Below are positions 35,302 through 45,382 of a stretch of DNA of 64,000 bases, piece by piece; positions within the stretch are counted from its first letter, which is position 1, and each line of letters begins with the position of its first letter. This stretch comes from Devosia sp. Root436. GTDB lineage: Bacteria > Pseudomonadota > Alphaproteobacteria > Rhizobiales > Devosiaceae. A program made the translations under genes and the position numbers. The notes beneath the pieces were generated by a model that saw only the letters and a program-made list of their open reading frames with translations, did no database searches and was not told the DNA's origin. The DNA lies in NCBI RefSeq assembly GCF_001426345.1, contig NZ_LMEM01000001.1, positions 332,263 through 396,262 of the forward strand, written 5' to 3'.

Positions 35302-35910
35302 CTACAACCCTTGACCGCTTTTGACTTTGACGACTTCGAGCGTTTCCGAAGCCCGGCGAGCGACCTGATCGACCGGGTTTTGACGCTTCACATTGCTCTT
35401 GTGCTTGAGGGTCAGCACGATGGCGCCGATCATGGCGACCAGCAGCACCGCCGCCGCCCCCTGGAACAGGAAGACATAGCGCGTATAGAGCACCTGCCCG
35501 ATGGCCCGCATATTATCGACCGTGCCGTCGATTGGCAGCGCCGAGCCGCCCGCCGCTTCCGGCGAAACGACGAAGCTGCCGGCCAGCAGCAGCAATTCGA
35601 GCAGCAGCACGATGCCGACAATGACGCCGACCGGCGCATATTGCAGGAACCCCTGGCGCATCGAAGCGAAATCCACGTCGAGCATCATGACGACGAACAG
35701 GAACAGGACCGCGACGGCGCCCACATAGACGACGATCAGCAGCAGCGCCAGGAATTCCGCGCCGGCCAGCATGAACAGGCCCGAGGCGTTGAAGAAGGCC
35801 AGGATCAGGAACAGTACGGCATGCACAGGATTGCGCGCCGAAATGACCATCACGGCCGAGACGATGGCAATCGCCGAGAACAGGTAGAAGAAGAATAGTG
35901 GAAGGGTCAT
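35302..35910 (-). CDS. nuoJ: NADH-quinone oxidoreductase subunit J
   Basis: Membrane subunit of complex I that contributes the pi-bulge helix near the quinone channel. The 202-residue protein has five hydrophobic segments; the most conserved, 'YVGAVAVLFLFVVMML', is the signature. I start it at ATG 35910 ('MTLPLFFFYLFSAIAIVSAV'), 11 bp after the nuoI stop; the longer open frame to 36108 would overlap nuoI and has no family similarity. The C-terminal 'HKSNVKRQNPVDQVARR' tail is cytoplasmic and basic. Confidence 0.97.
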   Translation of the reverse strand: MTLPLFFFYLFSAIAIVSAVMVISARNPVHAVLFLILAFFNASGLFMLAGAEFLALLLIVVYVGAVAVLFLFVVMMLDVDFASMRQGFLQYAPVGVIVGIVLLLELLLLAGSFVVSPEAAGGSALPIDGTVDNMRAIGQVLYTRYVFLFQGAAAVLLVAMIGAIVLTLKHKSNVKRQNPVDQVARRASETLEVVKVKSGQGL

Positions 35911-35921
35911 GCTCTTCCCTC

Positions 35922-36410
35922 TCAGCGATACGGTGCGTCGGCGCTGAGGTTGGCCGCGATCTCGCGCTCCCAACGATCGCCGTTGGCGAGGAGCTTTTCT
36001 TTCGAGAAATAGAGCTCTTCGCGCGTTTCGGTTGCAAATTCGAAGTTCGGGCCTTCCACGATAGCATCGACCGGGCAGGCTTCCTGGCAGAAGCCGCAAT
36101 AGATGCACTTCACCATGTCGATGTCGTAACGCACCGTGCGGCGGGTGCCGTCATTCTGGCGCGGACCGGCTTCGATGGTGATGGCCTGGGCCGGGCAGAT
36201 GGCCTCGCACAGCTTGCAGGCGATGCAGCGCTCTTCGCCATTGGGATAGCGGCGCAAGGCATGCTCACCCCGGAAGCGCGGGCTCACATGCCCCTTTTCG
36301 AAGGGGTAGTTGATGGTCGGCTTGGGCGAGAAGAAATAGCGCATGGTCAGGAAGAAGGCTTTCACCAGCTCCGTGAGCAGCAGCGTGTTGACGAACTGGG
36401 CGGCGCGCAT
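35922..36410 (-). CDS. nuoI: NADH-quinone oxidoreductase subunit I
   Basis: Peripheral-arm subunit carrying clusters N6a and N6b, which pass electrons toward N2. The 162-residue protein has two ferredoxin motifs, '[12 protein letters not shown]' and '[12 protein letters not shown]', each C-x2-C-x2-C-x3-C, with all eight cysteines intact, and an N-terminal amphipathic stretch for docking to the membrane arm. ATG 36410 overlaps the nuoH stop by one base (TGATG), so I reject the 92-codon upstream extension. Confidence 0.97.
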   Translation of the reverse strand: MRAAQFVNTLLLTELVKAFFLTMRYFFSPKPTINYPFEKGHVSPRFRGEHALRRYPNGEERCIACKLCEAICPAQAITIEAGPRQNDGTRRTVRYDIDMVKCIYCGFCQEACPVDAIVEGPNFEFATETREELYFSKEKLLANGDRWEREIAANLSADAPYR

Positions 36411-37507
36411 CAGGCCATCCCTCCATGCCAGCCCCAGCCGGTGAGCTGAAGAACGAAAGCGACAATGATGACCATGGCGAGCGACAGCGGCAGGAATAGC
36501 TTCCAGCCGATGCGCATCAACTGGTCGTAGCGGTAGCGCGGCACGATGGCCTTGGCCATGGCGAAGAAGAAGAAGACCACGCTGACCTTGATGAAGAACC
36601 AGATGAGGCCCGGAATCCAGGTGAACGGCGGCAGATCGATCGGCGAAGCCCAGCCACCCAGGAACAGCACGGTGGTCATGGCGCACATCAGCAGGATCGA
36701 GATGTACTCGCCCAGCATGAACAGCAGGTAGGGCGTCGCCGAATATTCGGTCATGAATCCGGCAACCAGTTCGGATTCACCCTCCACCAGGTCGAATGGC
36801 GGCCGGTTCGTCTCGGCCAGGGCCGAGATGTAGAACACGATGAACATCGGGAACAGCGGCAGCCAGAACCAGTTGAGGAAGCTGAGCCACGGCACGCCAA
36901 GCATATAGGCGAGGCCCATTTCCTGCTGCGCCACGACAATGTCGCTGAGATTCAACGAACCCACGCAGAGCAGCACGGTGATGATGACGAGGCCAATGGA
37001 GACTTCGTAGGACACCATCTGCGCGGCGGAACGGAGCGAGCCGAGGAACGGGTACTTCGAGTTGGACGCCCAGCCGCCGATGATGACGCCATAGACGCCG
37101 AGCGAGGAAATGGCGAGCAGGTAGAGAATGCCCAGGTTGATATTGGCAATGGCGAGCCCCGCATCGACCGGGATCACGGCCCAGCCAGCAAGCGCCAGCG
37201 TCGCGGTGATCAAGGGCGCCAGCAGGAACAGCACCTTGTCGGCACCGCCGGGAATGACGGCCTCCTTGAGGGCGAATTTCAGCAGGTCGGCAAAGCTCTG
37301 CAGCAGGCCGAACGGGCCCACCACGTTAGGGCCACGCCGCATCTGCACTGCGGCCCAGACCTTGCGGTCGGCCAGCAGGATGAAGGCCGTGAAGATCAAC
37401 AGGCCAACCAGCAGCAGCAGGGTCTTGTAGACCAGACCGACCTGCACACCCCAGCCGAGGACCGGGATGCCGAGTAGATAGTCGAGTGCGGAGAGAATAA
37501 AGTCCAT
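36410..37507 (-). CDS. nuoH: NADH-quinone oxidoreductase subunit H
   Basis: NuoH anchors the peripheral arm to the membrane arm and forms most of the quinone channel. The 365-residue protein has about eight membrane helices. Conserved parts include '[20 protein letters not shown]' and the acidic cytoplasmic loop '[20 protein letters not shown]', which holds the glutamates of the E-channel. It follows nuoG by 9 bp, starting at ATG 37507. Confidence 0.97.
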   Translation of the reverse strand: MDFILSALDYLLGIPVLGWGVQVGLVYKTLLLLVGLLIFTAFILLADRKVWAAVQMRRGPNVVGPFGLLQSFADLLKFALKEAVIPGGADKVLFLLAPLITATLALAGWAVIPVDAGLAIANINLGILYLLAISSLGVYGVIIGGWASNSKYPFLGSLRSAAQMVSYEVSIGLVIITVLLCVGSLNLSDIVVAQQEMGLAYMLGVPWLSFLNWFWLPLFPMFIVFYISALAETNRPPFDLVEGESELVAGFMTEYSATPYLLFMLGEYISILLMCAMTTVLFLGGWASPIDLPPFTWIPGLIWFFIKVSVVFFFFAMAKAIVPRYRYDQLMRIGWKLFLPLSLAMVIIVAFVLQLTGWGWHGGMA

Positions 37508-37516
37508 TGGTCTCCC

Positions 37517-39619
37517 CTACTCCGCTGCCTGCCGCAGGCCGGCTGCCATGGCGGCACATTCGCCCATGACGGCTGACGCGCGGGCAATCGAATTGCTGAG
37601 ATAGAAATCGGACACGGCCGAGCCGAACGGCGCCGACTTGGTCTTGATGGCAGCCTTGGCGAGCTTGGCCACATCGGCAGCCGAACCGGCCGCGATCTGG
37701 TCAATACGCGCCAGATGCGGGAATTCGGCGTAGATGGCGGCGCGCAGCTGGGTCAACGAGTTGAACGGCAGCGGCTTGCCCATGGCGCCGCTGAGCGCGC
37801 GGATGATTGCCCAGTCTTCCTTGGCATCGCCCGGTGGGAACACGGCGCGGTTGGTCACCTGCACGCGGCCCTCGGTATTGACGTAAGTGCCGGACTTCTC
37901 GGTATAGGTCGCGCCCGGCAGGATGACATCGGCACGGTGCGCACCGGCATCGCCATGGCTGCCGATATAGACGACGAAGGCCTTGCCCATGGCCGACATG
38001 TCATATTCGTCGGCGCCGAGCAGGAACAGCACGTCCAGTTCGCCCTTGCCGGCCAGACCGATCTGGTCGGCCGAGCACACACCACCGTCATGCGGCACGA
38101 AGCCGATGTCGATGCCGCCGACGCGGCTGGCGGCATTGTGCAGCAGCGCGAAGCCATTCCAGCCTTCGGCGACATTGGCGCCGCTGGCCAGCTTCGCGGC
38201 CAGCGCGATGGTGTCGCGGCCAGCCTGCTTGCCGAGCTTGGCATGGGAGACAGCGCCTTCACCGACGATGACAAGCGGGTTCTTGGCATTGGCCAGGATT
38301 TCCGCGAACGAACCTTTGCCTGCCACCAGATCGGCCAGCGACTCGAAGCCTTCCCCGAGATAGGAATAGGTGTAGGTCAGGTCGGCCTGTTCGCCGATCA
38401 CGGCAATCGGCAGGCCCTTGGCGCGCCAGGTCTTGCGAATGCGCGCATTGATCAGCGACGCTTCCTTGCGCGGATTGGCGCCGATGATGAGGATGGCGTC
38501 GGCCTGCTCGATCCCGGCAATAGTGGGATTGAAGATATAGGCCGAGCGCGGCATGGACGGGTCGATCCCCGACATGGCCGGACGCACATCGGTCATGCCC
38601 GAACCGACAGAGGCCAGCAGTGCCTTGAGCGCGTACATTTCTTCAACGGCAGCCAGATCGCCGGCAATGGCGCCGACCTTGTTGCCGGCCTTCTTGATGC
38701 GGGGGGCGACGGCGGACAGCGCTTCTTCCCAGCTTGCGGGCTGCAGCTTGCCGTTCTTGCGCACATAGGGGCGATCGAGCCGCTGGCTCTTGAGACCGTC
38801 CCAGATGAAGCGGGTCTTGTCGGAAATCCACTCTTCGTTGATGGCCTCGTTGATACGCGGCAGAATGCGCATCACTTCGCGGCCGCGGCTGTCGACGCGG
38901 ATGGCTGAGCCGACGGCATCCATCACGTCGATGCTCTCGGTCTTGACCAATTCCCACGGTCGGGCGTTGAAGGCGTAGGGCTTGCTGGTCAGCGCACCAA
39001 CCGGACAAAGGTCGATGACATTGCCCTGCAGCTCGCTGGTCAGCGCCTGTTCCAGGTAAGTCGTGATCTCGGCATCTTCGCCGCGGCCCAGCAGGCCCAT
39101 TTCGGCGATACCAGCGACTTCGGTGGTGAAGCGGACACAGCGCGTGCAGTGGATGCAGCGGTTCATCGAGGTCTTGACCAGCGGGCCAATATACTTGTCC
39201 TCGACGGCGCGCTTGTTCTCGGCAAAGCGGTTCTTGTCCACGCCATAGGCCATGGCCTGGTCCTGCAAGTCGCATTCGCCGCCCTGGTCGCAGATCGGGC
39301 AATCGAGCGGGTGGTTGATCAGCAGGAATTCCATCACGCCTTCGCGGGCCTTCTTGACCATCGGCGTGTTGGTGAACATTTCGGGCGGCTCGCCATTGGG
39401 GCCGGGCCGCAGGTCCTTGACCGACATGGCGCAGCTCGCCTGCGGCTTGGGCGGCCCACCCTTCACCTCGACCAGGCACATGCGGCAATTGCCCGCCACC
39501 GACAGGCGCTCGTGATAGCAGAAGCGCGGAATTTCCGCGCCGGCCGCTTCGGCCGCCTGCATCAGCGTGTAATAGTCGGGAACTTCGACGAGCTGGCCGT
39601 CGACCTTGATGGTTGCCAT
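37517..39619 (-). CDS. nuoG: NADH-quinone oxidoreductase subunit G
   Basis: The large iron-sulfur subunit of the peripheral arm. The 700-residue protein has an N-terminal [2Fe-2S] domain ('CYHERLSVAGNCRMC' and the later Cys in 'PQASCAMSV'), the His/Cys-ligated cluster 'HPLDCPICDQGGECDLQ', and the [4Fe-4S] motif 'CIHCTRCVRFTTEVAG'. The rest is the molybdopterin-oxidoreductase-like domain, which no longer binds a cofactor in complex I. I do not see the extra N7 cysteine set. It follows nuoF by 4 bp. Confidence 0.97.
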   Translation of the reverse strand: MATIKVDGQLVEVPDYYTLMQAAEAAGAEIPRFCYHERLSVAGNCRMCLVEVKGGPPKPQASCAMSVKDLRPGPNGEPPEMFTNTPMVKKAREGVMEFLLINHPLDCPICDQGGECDLQDQAMAYGVDKNRFAENKRAVEDKYIGPLVKTSMNRCIHCTRCVRFTTEVAGIAEMGLLGRGEDAEITTYLEQALTSELQGNVIDLCPVGALTSKPYAFNARPWELVKTESIDVMDAVGSAIRVDSRGREVMRILPRINEAINEEWISDKTRFIWDGLKSQRLDRPYVRKNGKLQPASWEEALSAVAPRIKKAGNKVGAIAGDLAAVEEMYALKALLASVGSGMTDVRPAMSGIDPSMPRSAYIFNPTIAGIEQADAILIIGANPRKEASLINARIRKTWRAKGLPIAVIGEQADLTYTYSYLGEGFESLADLVAGKGSFAEILANAKNPLVIVGEGAVSHAKLGKQAGRDTIALAAKLASGANVAEGWNGFALLHNAASRVGGIDIGFVPHDGGVCSADQIGLAGKGELDVLFLLGADEYDMSAMGKAFVVYIGSHGDAGAHRADVILPGATYTEKSGTYVNTEGRVQVTNRAVFPPGDAKEDWAIIRALSGAMGKPLPFNSLTQLRAAIYAEFPHLARIDQIAAGSAADVAKLAKAAIKTKSAPFGSAVSDFYLSNSIARASAVMGECAAMAAGLRQAAE

Positions 39620-39623
39620 GGCC

Positions 39624-40931
39624 CTACTCCGCAGCGATCGACGGCACGGCGCCGTCGCTGGTGGACGAATACGTATACTGGTCGATCCGCTCTTCGATGA
39701 CGTGGCGGAAATTGCGGATCAGGCCCTGGATCGGCCACGCGGCGGCATCGCCGAGCGCGCAGATGGTGTGGCCTTCGATCTGCTTGGTCACTTCGAACAG
39801 CATGTCGATTTCGCGCTTCTGGGCGCGGCCTTCAACCATGCGCTCCATGACGCGCATCACCCAGCCGGTGCCTTCGCGGCATGGCGTGCACTGGCCGCAG
39901 CTCTCATGCTTGTAGAAAGCCGAGAGGCGCCAGATGGCCTTGATGATGTCAGTCTGCTTGTCCATGACGATCACAGCGGCGGTGCCAAGCGAAGAGCCAA
40001 CTTCACGAAGCCCGTCGAAATCCATAACCGCATTGCGCATTTTCTCGCCTGGCACGCAGGGTACCGAAGCGCCGCCGGGGATCACGGCGAGCAGGTTGTC
40101 CCAGCCGCCACGGATGCCGCCACAATGCTTTTCAATGATTTCCTCGAAGGTGACGCCCATGGCTTCCTCGAAGGTCGCCGGCTTGTTCACATGGCCGGAG
40201 ACGCACATCAGCTTGGTGCCGGTATTGTTGGCGCGCCCGATCGAGGCAAACCAGGCGCCTGAACGACGCAGGATTTCCGGCACGACGGCGATGGATTCGA
40301 CGTTGTTGACGGTGGTCGGGTTGCCATAGACGCCCATGCCGGCCGGGAACGGCGGCTTCAGGCGCGGCTGGCCCTTCTTGCCTTCCAGCGATTCCATCAG
40401 CGCGGTTTCTTCGCCGCAGATATAGGCGCCGGCGCCGTGATGGACGATAATGTCCAGGTCCCAGCCGTGGATATTGTCCTTGCCGATCAGCTTGGCTTCA
40501 TAGGCCTGCTCGACGGCGGCTTCGAGCCGCTGACGCTCGCGGATGAATTCTCCGCGCACATAGATGAAGGCGAGATGCGCATCCATGGCGCGGGCAGCCA
40601 GCAGGCAGCCTTCCACCAGATGATGGGGATCATGCCGCAGGATATCGCGGTCCTTGCAGGTGCCCGGCTCGGATTCGTCCGCGTTGACCAGCAGGTAATG
40701 CGGGCGCCCGTCATTGACCTTGGGCATGAAGGTCCATTTGAGCGCGGTTGGGAAACCGGCGCCACCACGGCCGCGCAGGCCGGAGGCCTTCACCTCGTTG
40801 GTGATCCAATCGCGGCCGGCATCGATGAATTCCTTGGTCCCTACCCAGGCGCCGCGCGCACGCGCACCTTCGAGCGTCCAGTCGCCCTGGCCGTAGAGAT
40901 TGGTGAAAATGCGATCCTTGTCAGCGAGCAC
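39624..40931 (-). CDS. nuoF: NADH-quinone oxidoreductase subunit F
   Basis: Catalytic flavoprotein of complex I that oxidises NADH through FMN and passes electrons to cluster N3. The 435-residue protein shows the NADH/FMN motifs '[20 protein letters not shown]', '[17 protein letters not shown]' and '[20 protein letters not shown]', and the [4Fe-4S] ligands in '[14 protein letters not shown]' plus a distal cysteine ('[13 protein letters not shown]'). The start is GTG at 40931; an ATG at 40938 is out of frame. It begins 11 bp after nuoE ends. Confidence 0.97.
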   Translation of the reverse strand: MLADKDRIFTNLYGQGDWTLEGARARGAWVGTKEFIDAGRDWITNEVKASGLRGRGGAGFPTALKWTFMPKVNDGRPHYLLVNADESEPGTCKDRDILRHDPHHLVEGCLLAARAMDAHLAFIYVRGEFIRERQRLEAAVEQAYEAKLIGKDNIHGWDLDIIVHHGAGAYICGEETALMESLEGKKGQPRLKPPFPAGMGVYGNPTTVNNVESIAVVPEILRRSGAWFASIGRANNTGTKLMCVSGHVNKPATFEEAMGVTFEEIIEKHCGGIRGGWDNLLAVIPGGASVPCVPGEKMRNAVMDFDGLREVGSSLGTAAVIVMDKQTDIIKAIWRLSAFYKHESCGQCTPCREGTGWVMRVMERMVEGRAQKREIDMLFEVTKQIEGHTICALGDAAAWPIQGLIRNFRHVIEERIDQYTYSSTSDGAVPSIAAE

Positions 40932-40942
40932 TCTTCATACTC

Positions 40943-42244
40943 CTAACGCGGCTTCTTGCCGAAGACGCGGATATATTCGGCCTCGCCACCCTCGGCGAGC
41001 GCGGCGGCCTGGGCAAGCCAGTTATCGCGGGAAACACGGCCCTTGAAGCTCAGTGAGTCCTCGACCTTGGCGATATCGTCCGCGGTAAACTTGGCCACCT
41101 GGCTCCACTTGGTGATACCCAAGGCATTGAGCCGCGCTTCTAGCACCGGGCCGATACCCGAAATCAACTTGAGATCGTCAGGCACACCCTCGGGCGCCTT
41201 GAACAGCGGTGCGGAGCCACCCTTCTCGGCAACCGGATTCACTTCGGCCGGATTGGCTTTTGGCGCGATGATGGTCCGGGATTTCTTCGTGCTGGTCGCG
41301 CTTGCGCCGTCGGCGGGCTCGGAGACGACGTTCTTGCCTGGTGCCTTGCCGCCATCGACCTTGGGTGCCTTGGATTCGGCGCCGGTCGCGTCTTCGCGCA
41401 TGGCCTTGTTAGGCTTGCCATTGGCCTTGGCAGAAGCGTTCGCGGCCTCGCGCTCGCCTTCGGCCTTGGCTTCGGAAACCTTGGCGGATTTTGGCGTACC
41501 CTTGAGGACGGGCGCGGCTTCCTCGCTCACATCCTTAGGCTTGGCGGCCGTGGTGGGCGCAGCCGGGGCAGCAGCGGGCGTGCCAGCATCAGCTGGCGGC
41601 GGGGGCGGCACGAATTTGGTGCGCTTGGCACTCGGCTTTTCCAGCAGCGTGGTGCGCCCGCCCTCGGCCGCCGAAGTGAGCCGGTCGATCTGCGGACCCG
41701 GCTTGATCGTGTCGCCCTTCCCGGAAGCGAAGGCATCGACGATCTCTTCGAAACGCGCAGGCGTCAGGTCCTCATAGGTGTCGTGATAGATCGTCACCAT
41801 GGGCGCATTCACGCAGGCGCCGGCACATTCAACCTCTTCCCAGCTCATGGTGCCATCGGCATTGAGATGGTGCGGATCGTGGTGGATCTTGGACTTGCAG
41901 ATGTCGATCAGGTCACCCGCGCCACGCAGCATGCAGGGCGTGGTGCCGCAGACCTGGATATGGGCGCGGCTGCCGACCGGCTGCAACTGGAACTGGGTAT
42001 AGAAAGTGGCCACTTCCAGCACGCGGATATAGGCCATGCCGAGCATATCAGCGATCGCCTCGATCGTGGCGCGGCTGACCCAGCCATCCTGATCCTGCGC
42101 CCGCATGAGCAGCGGGATGACGGCGGACTGCTGACGGCCGGCCGGGTAGAGCCCGATCTTCCATTCCGCCCATTTGGCGTTGTCAGCAGTAAAGGCGAAC
42201 GTTGCCGGCTGAACCGACTCATCCGCAAGGCGACGCGCAACCAT
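40943..42244 (-). CDS. nuoE: NADH-quinone oxidoreductase subunit E with long C-terminal extension
   Basis: NuoE carries cluster N1a next to the FMN site. Residues 1 to about 190 are the normal thioredoxin-like domain; cluster ligands are 'CGTTPCMLRGAGDL' at about residue 99 and 'CAGACVNAPM' at about 141. Unlike E. coli NuoE (about 165 residues), this protein has 433 residues: a low-complexity Ala/Lys/Pro/Glu linker spans about 195-345 and a C-terminal helix-hairpin-helix-like domain follows, with 'LKLISGIGPVLEARLNALGI' and 'LSFKGRVSRDNWLAQAAALA'. Similar extensions occur in Hyphomicrobiales, but no function is known. It starts on the nuoD stop (TAATG). Confidence 0.95.
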   Translation of the reverse strand: MVARRLADESVQPATFAFTADNAKWAEWKIGLYPAGRQQSAVIPLLMRAQDQDGWVSRATIEAIADMLGMAYIRVLEVATFYTQFQLQPVGSRAHIQVCGTTPCMLRGAGDLIDICKSKIHHDPHHLNADGTMSWEEVECAGACVNAPMVTIYHDTYEDLTPARFEEIVDAFASGKGDTIKPGPQIDRLTSAAEGGRTTLLEKPSAKRTKFVPPPPPADAGTPAAAPAAPTTAAKPKDVSEEAAPVLKGTPKSAKVSEAKAEGEREAANASAKANGKPNKAMREDATGAESKAPKVDGGKAPGKNVVSEPADGASATSTKKSRTIIAPKANPAEVNPVAEKGGSAPLFKAPEGVPDDLKLISGIGPVLEARLNALGITKWSQVAKFTADDIAKVEDSLSFKGRVSRDNWLAQAAALAEGGEAEYIRVFGKKPR

Positions 42245-43437
42245 TAGCGATCAACCTCTCCGAACACGATATCGAGCGAGCCAAGGATGGCCGAGACGTC
42301 GGCCAGCATGTGGCCGCGGCACAGGAAATCCATGGCCGACAAATGTGCGAAACCCGGTGCGCGGATCTTGCAGCGATAAGGCTTGTTGGTGCCATCGCTG
42401 ACCAGATAGACGCCGAATTCGCCCTTGGGCGCTTCCACGGCGGCATAGACCTCGCCGGCGGGAACCTTGTAGCCCTCGGTATAGAGCTTGAAGTGATGGA
42501 TCAGGGCTTCCATCGACCTCTTCATCTCGCCGCGCGAGGGCGGAACGACCTTGCCATCAAGCGAGGACACCGGGCCCTTGCCGTCGGCGGCATTCAGCTT
42601 GTCAACGCACTGCTTCATGATGCGGGTCGACTGGCGCATTTCTTCCATGCGGATGAGATAGCGGTCGTAGCAATCGCCGTTCTTTCCGATCGGAACGTCG
42701 AAATCCATCTCGGCATAGCATTCGTAGGGCTGGCTCTTTCGCAGGTCCCAGGCCGCGCCCGAACCGCGCACCATCACGCCCGAAAAGCCCATATTCCAGG
42801 CATCTTCGAGATCAACCACGCCGATATCGACATTGCGCTGCTTGAAGATGCGGTTCTCGGTCAGGAGCTTGTCGATATCGGCAAGCGCCTTGGGGAAGGT
42901 GGTGCAGAAGGTATCGATGTCATCGATCAGCGCCTGCGGCAGGTCCTGGTGGACGCCACCGGGGCGGAAATAGGCGGCGTGCATGCGGGCGCCCGAGGCG
43001 CGCTCATAGAACACCATCAGCTTTTCGCGCTGCTCGAAGCCCCAAAGCGGCGGCGTCAGGGCACCCACGTCCATGGCTTGCGTGGTCACGTTCATCAGGT
43101 GGGCAAGCAGGCGCCCGATTTCCGAATAGAGCACGCGGATAAGCTGGCCGCGGCGCGGCACTTCGAGGCCGAGCAGTTTCTCGACGGCCAGGGCAAAGGC
43201 ATGCTCCTGGTTCATCGGCGCCACATAGTCGAGGCGGTCGAAATAGGGCACGGCCTGCAGATAGGTCTTGGACTCGATCAGCTTTTCGGTGCCGCGATGC
43301 AGCAGGCCGATATGCGGATCGACACGCTCGACGACTTCGCCGTCCAGCTCCAGAATCAGGCGCAGCACGCCGTGAGCCGATGGGTGGACCGGCCCGAAAT
43401 TGATGGTGAAGTTTCTGACTTCGGCTTCAACGGTCAT
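42244..43437 (-). CDS. nuoD: NADH-quinone oxidoreductase subunit D
   Basis: The 49-kDa-type subunit lining the quinone-binding pocket. The 397-residue protein resembles the large subunit of NiFe hydrogenases but lacks the metal cysteines. Typical blocks are '[20 protein letters not shown]' with the quinone-site His, '[20 protein letters not shown]' and '[20 protein letters not shown]'. NuoC and NuoD are separate genes here, unlike the fused NuoCD of E. coli. The start at 43437 overlaps the nuoC stop (ATGA). Confidence 0.97.
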   Translation of the reverse strand: MTVEAEVRNFTINFGPVHPSAHGVLRLILELDGEVVERVDPHIGLLHRGTEKLIESKTYLQAVPYFDRLDYVAPMNQEHAFALAVEKLLGLEVPRRGQLIRVLYSEIGRLLAHLMNVTTQAMDVGALTPPLWGFEQREKLMVFYERASGARMHAAYFRPGGVHQDLPQALIDDIDTFCTTFPKALADIDKLLTENRIFKQRNVDIGVVDLEDAWNMGFSGVMVRGSGAAWDLRKSQPYECYAEMDFDVPIGKNGDCYDRYLIRMEEMRQSTRIMKQCVDKLNAADGKGPVSSLDGKVVPPSRGEMKRSMEALIHHFKLYTEGYKVPAGEVYAAVEAPKGEFGVYLVSDGTNKPYRCKIRAPGFAHLSAMDFLCRGHMLADVSAILGSLDIVFGEVDR

Positions 43438-44051
43438 TGCTTGGCCTTCTCGTCACCGGGCAGCACGTAATCCGTACCCTCCCAAGGCGACAGATAGTCG
43501 AACGAACGGTATTCCTGCATCAGCTTGACCGGCTCGTAGACGACGCGCTTGCGCTCCTCGTCATAGCGCACCTCGACGAACCCGGTGGTCGGGAAGTCCT
43601 TGCGCAGCGGATGGCCGTCAAAGCCATAATCGGTCAGGATGCGGCGCAGGTCGCCATGGCCCGAGAACAGCATGCCGTAAAGGTCATAGGCCTCGCGCTC
43701 GAACCACTCGGCACCCTTGAAGACGCCGGTGATGCTCGGAACCGGCGTCACGTCGTCAGCCGAAACCTTGACGCGGATGCGCTGGTTCAGATGCGGGCTC
43801 ATGAAGTGATAGACGACATCGAACCGCTCGTCGCGCGCCGGATAGTCGGCGCCGCAGACGTCGATAAAGCTGATAAAACGGCAGCGCGGATCGTCGCGCA
43901 GGAAAGTGGCCACCGCCACAATCGCGTCTCTTTCGGCCGTCAGGGTGAGTTCGCCAAAGGCAACTTCCTGGGACAGGATCGCCGGGCCGAGGGAGCGCGC
44001 AATGTGCTCGCCAAGGTCCACAAGCGGATCGACCTGGATCGTTTCATCCAT
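43434..44051 (-). CDS. nuoC: NADH-quinone oxidoreductase subunit C
   Basis: The 30-kDa-type subunit of the peripheral arm, which holds NuoD and NuoI together. The 205-residue protein carries the family signature '[20 protein letters not shown]' and '[20 protein letters not shown]'. It binds no cofactor. ATG 44051 lies 11 bp after the nuoB stop. Its C-terminal '[20 protein letters not shown]' is the conserved tail that contacts NuoD. Confidence 0.97.
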   Translation of the reverse strand: MDETIQVDPLVDLGEHIARSLGPAILSQEVAFGELTLTAERDAIVAVATFLRDDPRCRFISFIDVCGADYPARDERFDVVYHFMSPHLNQRIRVKVSADDVTPVPSITGVFKGAEWFEREAYDLYGMLFSGHGDLRRILTDYGFDGHPLRKDFPTTGFVEVRYDEERKRVVYEPVKLMQEYRSFDYLSPWEGTDYVLPGDEKAKQ

Positions 44052-44062
44052 TCTGGGTGACC

Positions 44063-44644
44063 CTAGCGTTCGATGGTGCCGGTGCGGCGGATTTTCTTTT
44101 GCAGCAACAGGATGCCGTAAAGAAGCGCTTCAGCCGTGGGCGGGCAGCCCGGGACATAGATGTCCACCGGCAAAACGCGATCGCACCCCCGCACGACCGA
44201 ATAGGAATAGTGATAGTACCCACCGCCATTGGCGCAGCTACCCATGGAAATGACGTAGCGCGGCTCCGGCATCTGGTCGTAGACCTTGCGGAGGGCGGGA
44301 GCCATCTTGTTGGTCAGGGTGCCGGCAACGATCAGCACGTCGGACTGGCGCGGCGAGGCGCGCGGCGCGGTGCCGAAACGCTCGATGTCGTAGCGCGGCA
44401 TCGACATCTGCATCATCTCGACAGCGCAGCAGGCCAGGCCCGTCTGCATCCACATCAGCGAGCCAGTACGGGCCCAGTTGACCAACTGCGATACGGTCGA
44501 GACGAGGAAACCCTTATCGGCCAGCTCATCGGTGACGTCGGTGAAAAAGGGATCCGTCGCGCCTGCAGTCTTGCCCGTGCGCGGATCGACGAGGCCGGTG
44601 GGGCGCGGCGCGACCAGCGTGCCGGTTGATTCACTCAATCCCAT
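44063..44644 (-). CDS. nuoB: NADH-quinone oxidoreductase subunit B
   Basis: NuoB holds N2, the terminal cluster that reduces quinone. The 193-residue protein shows the tandem cysteines in '[11 protein letters not shown]', and the other ligands in '[11 protein letters not shown]' and '[14 protein letters not shown]'. I start it at ATG 44644 ('[17 protein letters not shown]'), which overlaps the nuoA end by 10 bp; another ATG at 44665 would add seven residues and lengthen the overlap. The roughly 40 residues before the conserved core are variable in the family. Confidence 0.96.
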   Translation of the reverse strand: MGLSESTGTLVAPRPTGLVDPRTGKTAGATDPFFTDVTDELADKGFLVSTVSQLVNWARTGSLMWMQTGLACCAVEMMQMSMPRYDIERFGTAPRASPRQSDVLIVAGTLTNKMAPALRKVYDQMPEPRYVISMGSCANGGGYYHYSYSVVRGCDRVLPVDIYVPGCPPTAEALLYGILLLQKKIRRTGTIER

Positions 44645-45000
44645 TCCAGGGCCCCTTTCCGCCATTCATAAATAAAGCCAACGGTCAGGACGCCCAGGAA
44701 GATCATCATCGACCAGAAGCCGAACCAGCCGACATCGCGGAAGGCCACGGCCCATGGGAACAGGAATGCGACTTCGAGGTCGAAGATGATGAAAAGAATG
44801 CAGACGAGATAGAATCGCACGTCGAATTTCATGCGCGCATCATCGAAGGCATCGAAGCCCGCCTCGAACGCCGAAACCTTCTCGGGATCGGGGTTCTTCA
44901 CGGCCACGATGAAAGGAGCAACCAGCAAGGCAAGGCCGATAAGGCCGGCCACGGCAAGGAAGATGACAATCGGCAGATAGTCGCTGAGCAAGTCAGTCAT
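44635..45000 (-). CDS. nuoA: NADH-quinone oxidoreductase subunit A
   Basis: First gene of the complex I operon. NuoA is a three-helix membrane subunit next to NuoH and the quinone site. The 121-residue protein shows '[20 protein letters not shown]', the loop '[20 protein letters not shown]' and '[20 protein letters not shown]', all highly conserved. In many bacteria the loop holds a cysteine (ECG); here the position reads 'EAGF', as is usual for some alphaproteobacteria. ATG 45000 lies downstream of a 382-bp space that must hold the operon promoter. Confidence 0.97.
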   Translation of the reverse strand: MTDLLSDYLPIVIFLAVAGLIGLALLVAPFIVAVKNPDPEKVSAFEAGFDAFDDARMKFDVRFYLVCILFIIFDLEVAFLFPWAVAFRDVGWFGFWSMMIFLGVLTVGFIYEWRKGALEWD

Positions 45001-45283
45001 GCGGCAGCCTGTTTCTAGTCCGGCCGGGCGACCGGGTGCGAGGGTTGCGCAGGCAATTGGGGCGAGCGAACCAACGCAAACGTTGATGGCTTGGGCTTAG
45101 ACCTTTGGCTATCCGGTTTCAAGGGAAAGAAAATATGACTAGTACAATCATATATGCTGGAGGCAACAGCCCGCAACGTCTGCATTCCGGGCGCCATGCG
45201 GGCAGCAACGGCGTGCCCGGATTCGAGGGCATTTTAGAACGGGCCCGAGGCGTGAGCCGCCGCAAAACATCTATGCGGCAGGG
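45001..45283. other. Leader and probable promoter region of the nuo operon
   Basis: No convincing gene lies here. On the minus strand a TTGAAA (about 45117-45122) is followed by no strong -10 box, so I cannot place the promoter. A short inverted repeat with ATATGA/TCATAT ends spans about 45133-45153 and may be a regulator site. Short complementary C/G-rich tracts nearby are not convincing. Confidence 0.4.
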
Positions 45284-45321
45284 CAAAAACCAAAACGGCG
45301 AACCGCGTGAGCGGTTCGCCG
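45284..45321 (-). terminator. Intrinsic terminator of the first Omp25-like gene
   Basis: On the minus strand an 11-bp perfect stem (CGGCGAACCGC / GCGGTTCGCCG, 45296-45321) with a 4-base loop is followed by GTTTTGGTTTTTG. It lies about 60 bp after the stop of the outer membrane protein gene. Confidence 0.9.
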
Positions 45322-45382
45322 AATTGGGTTTGCAAGACGCTAGGTCGAGAGGGCGGTGAACCGCCCTGCCCGATTGCAAAAC

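Noticed and set aside
36410..36686. Longer nuoI start inside nuoH
   Set aside because: It would overlap nuoH by 92 codons and add no ferredoxin-like residues; the TGATG junction sets the start.
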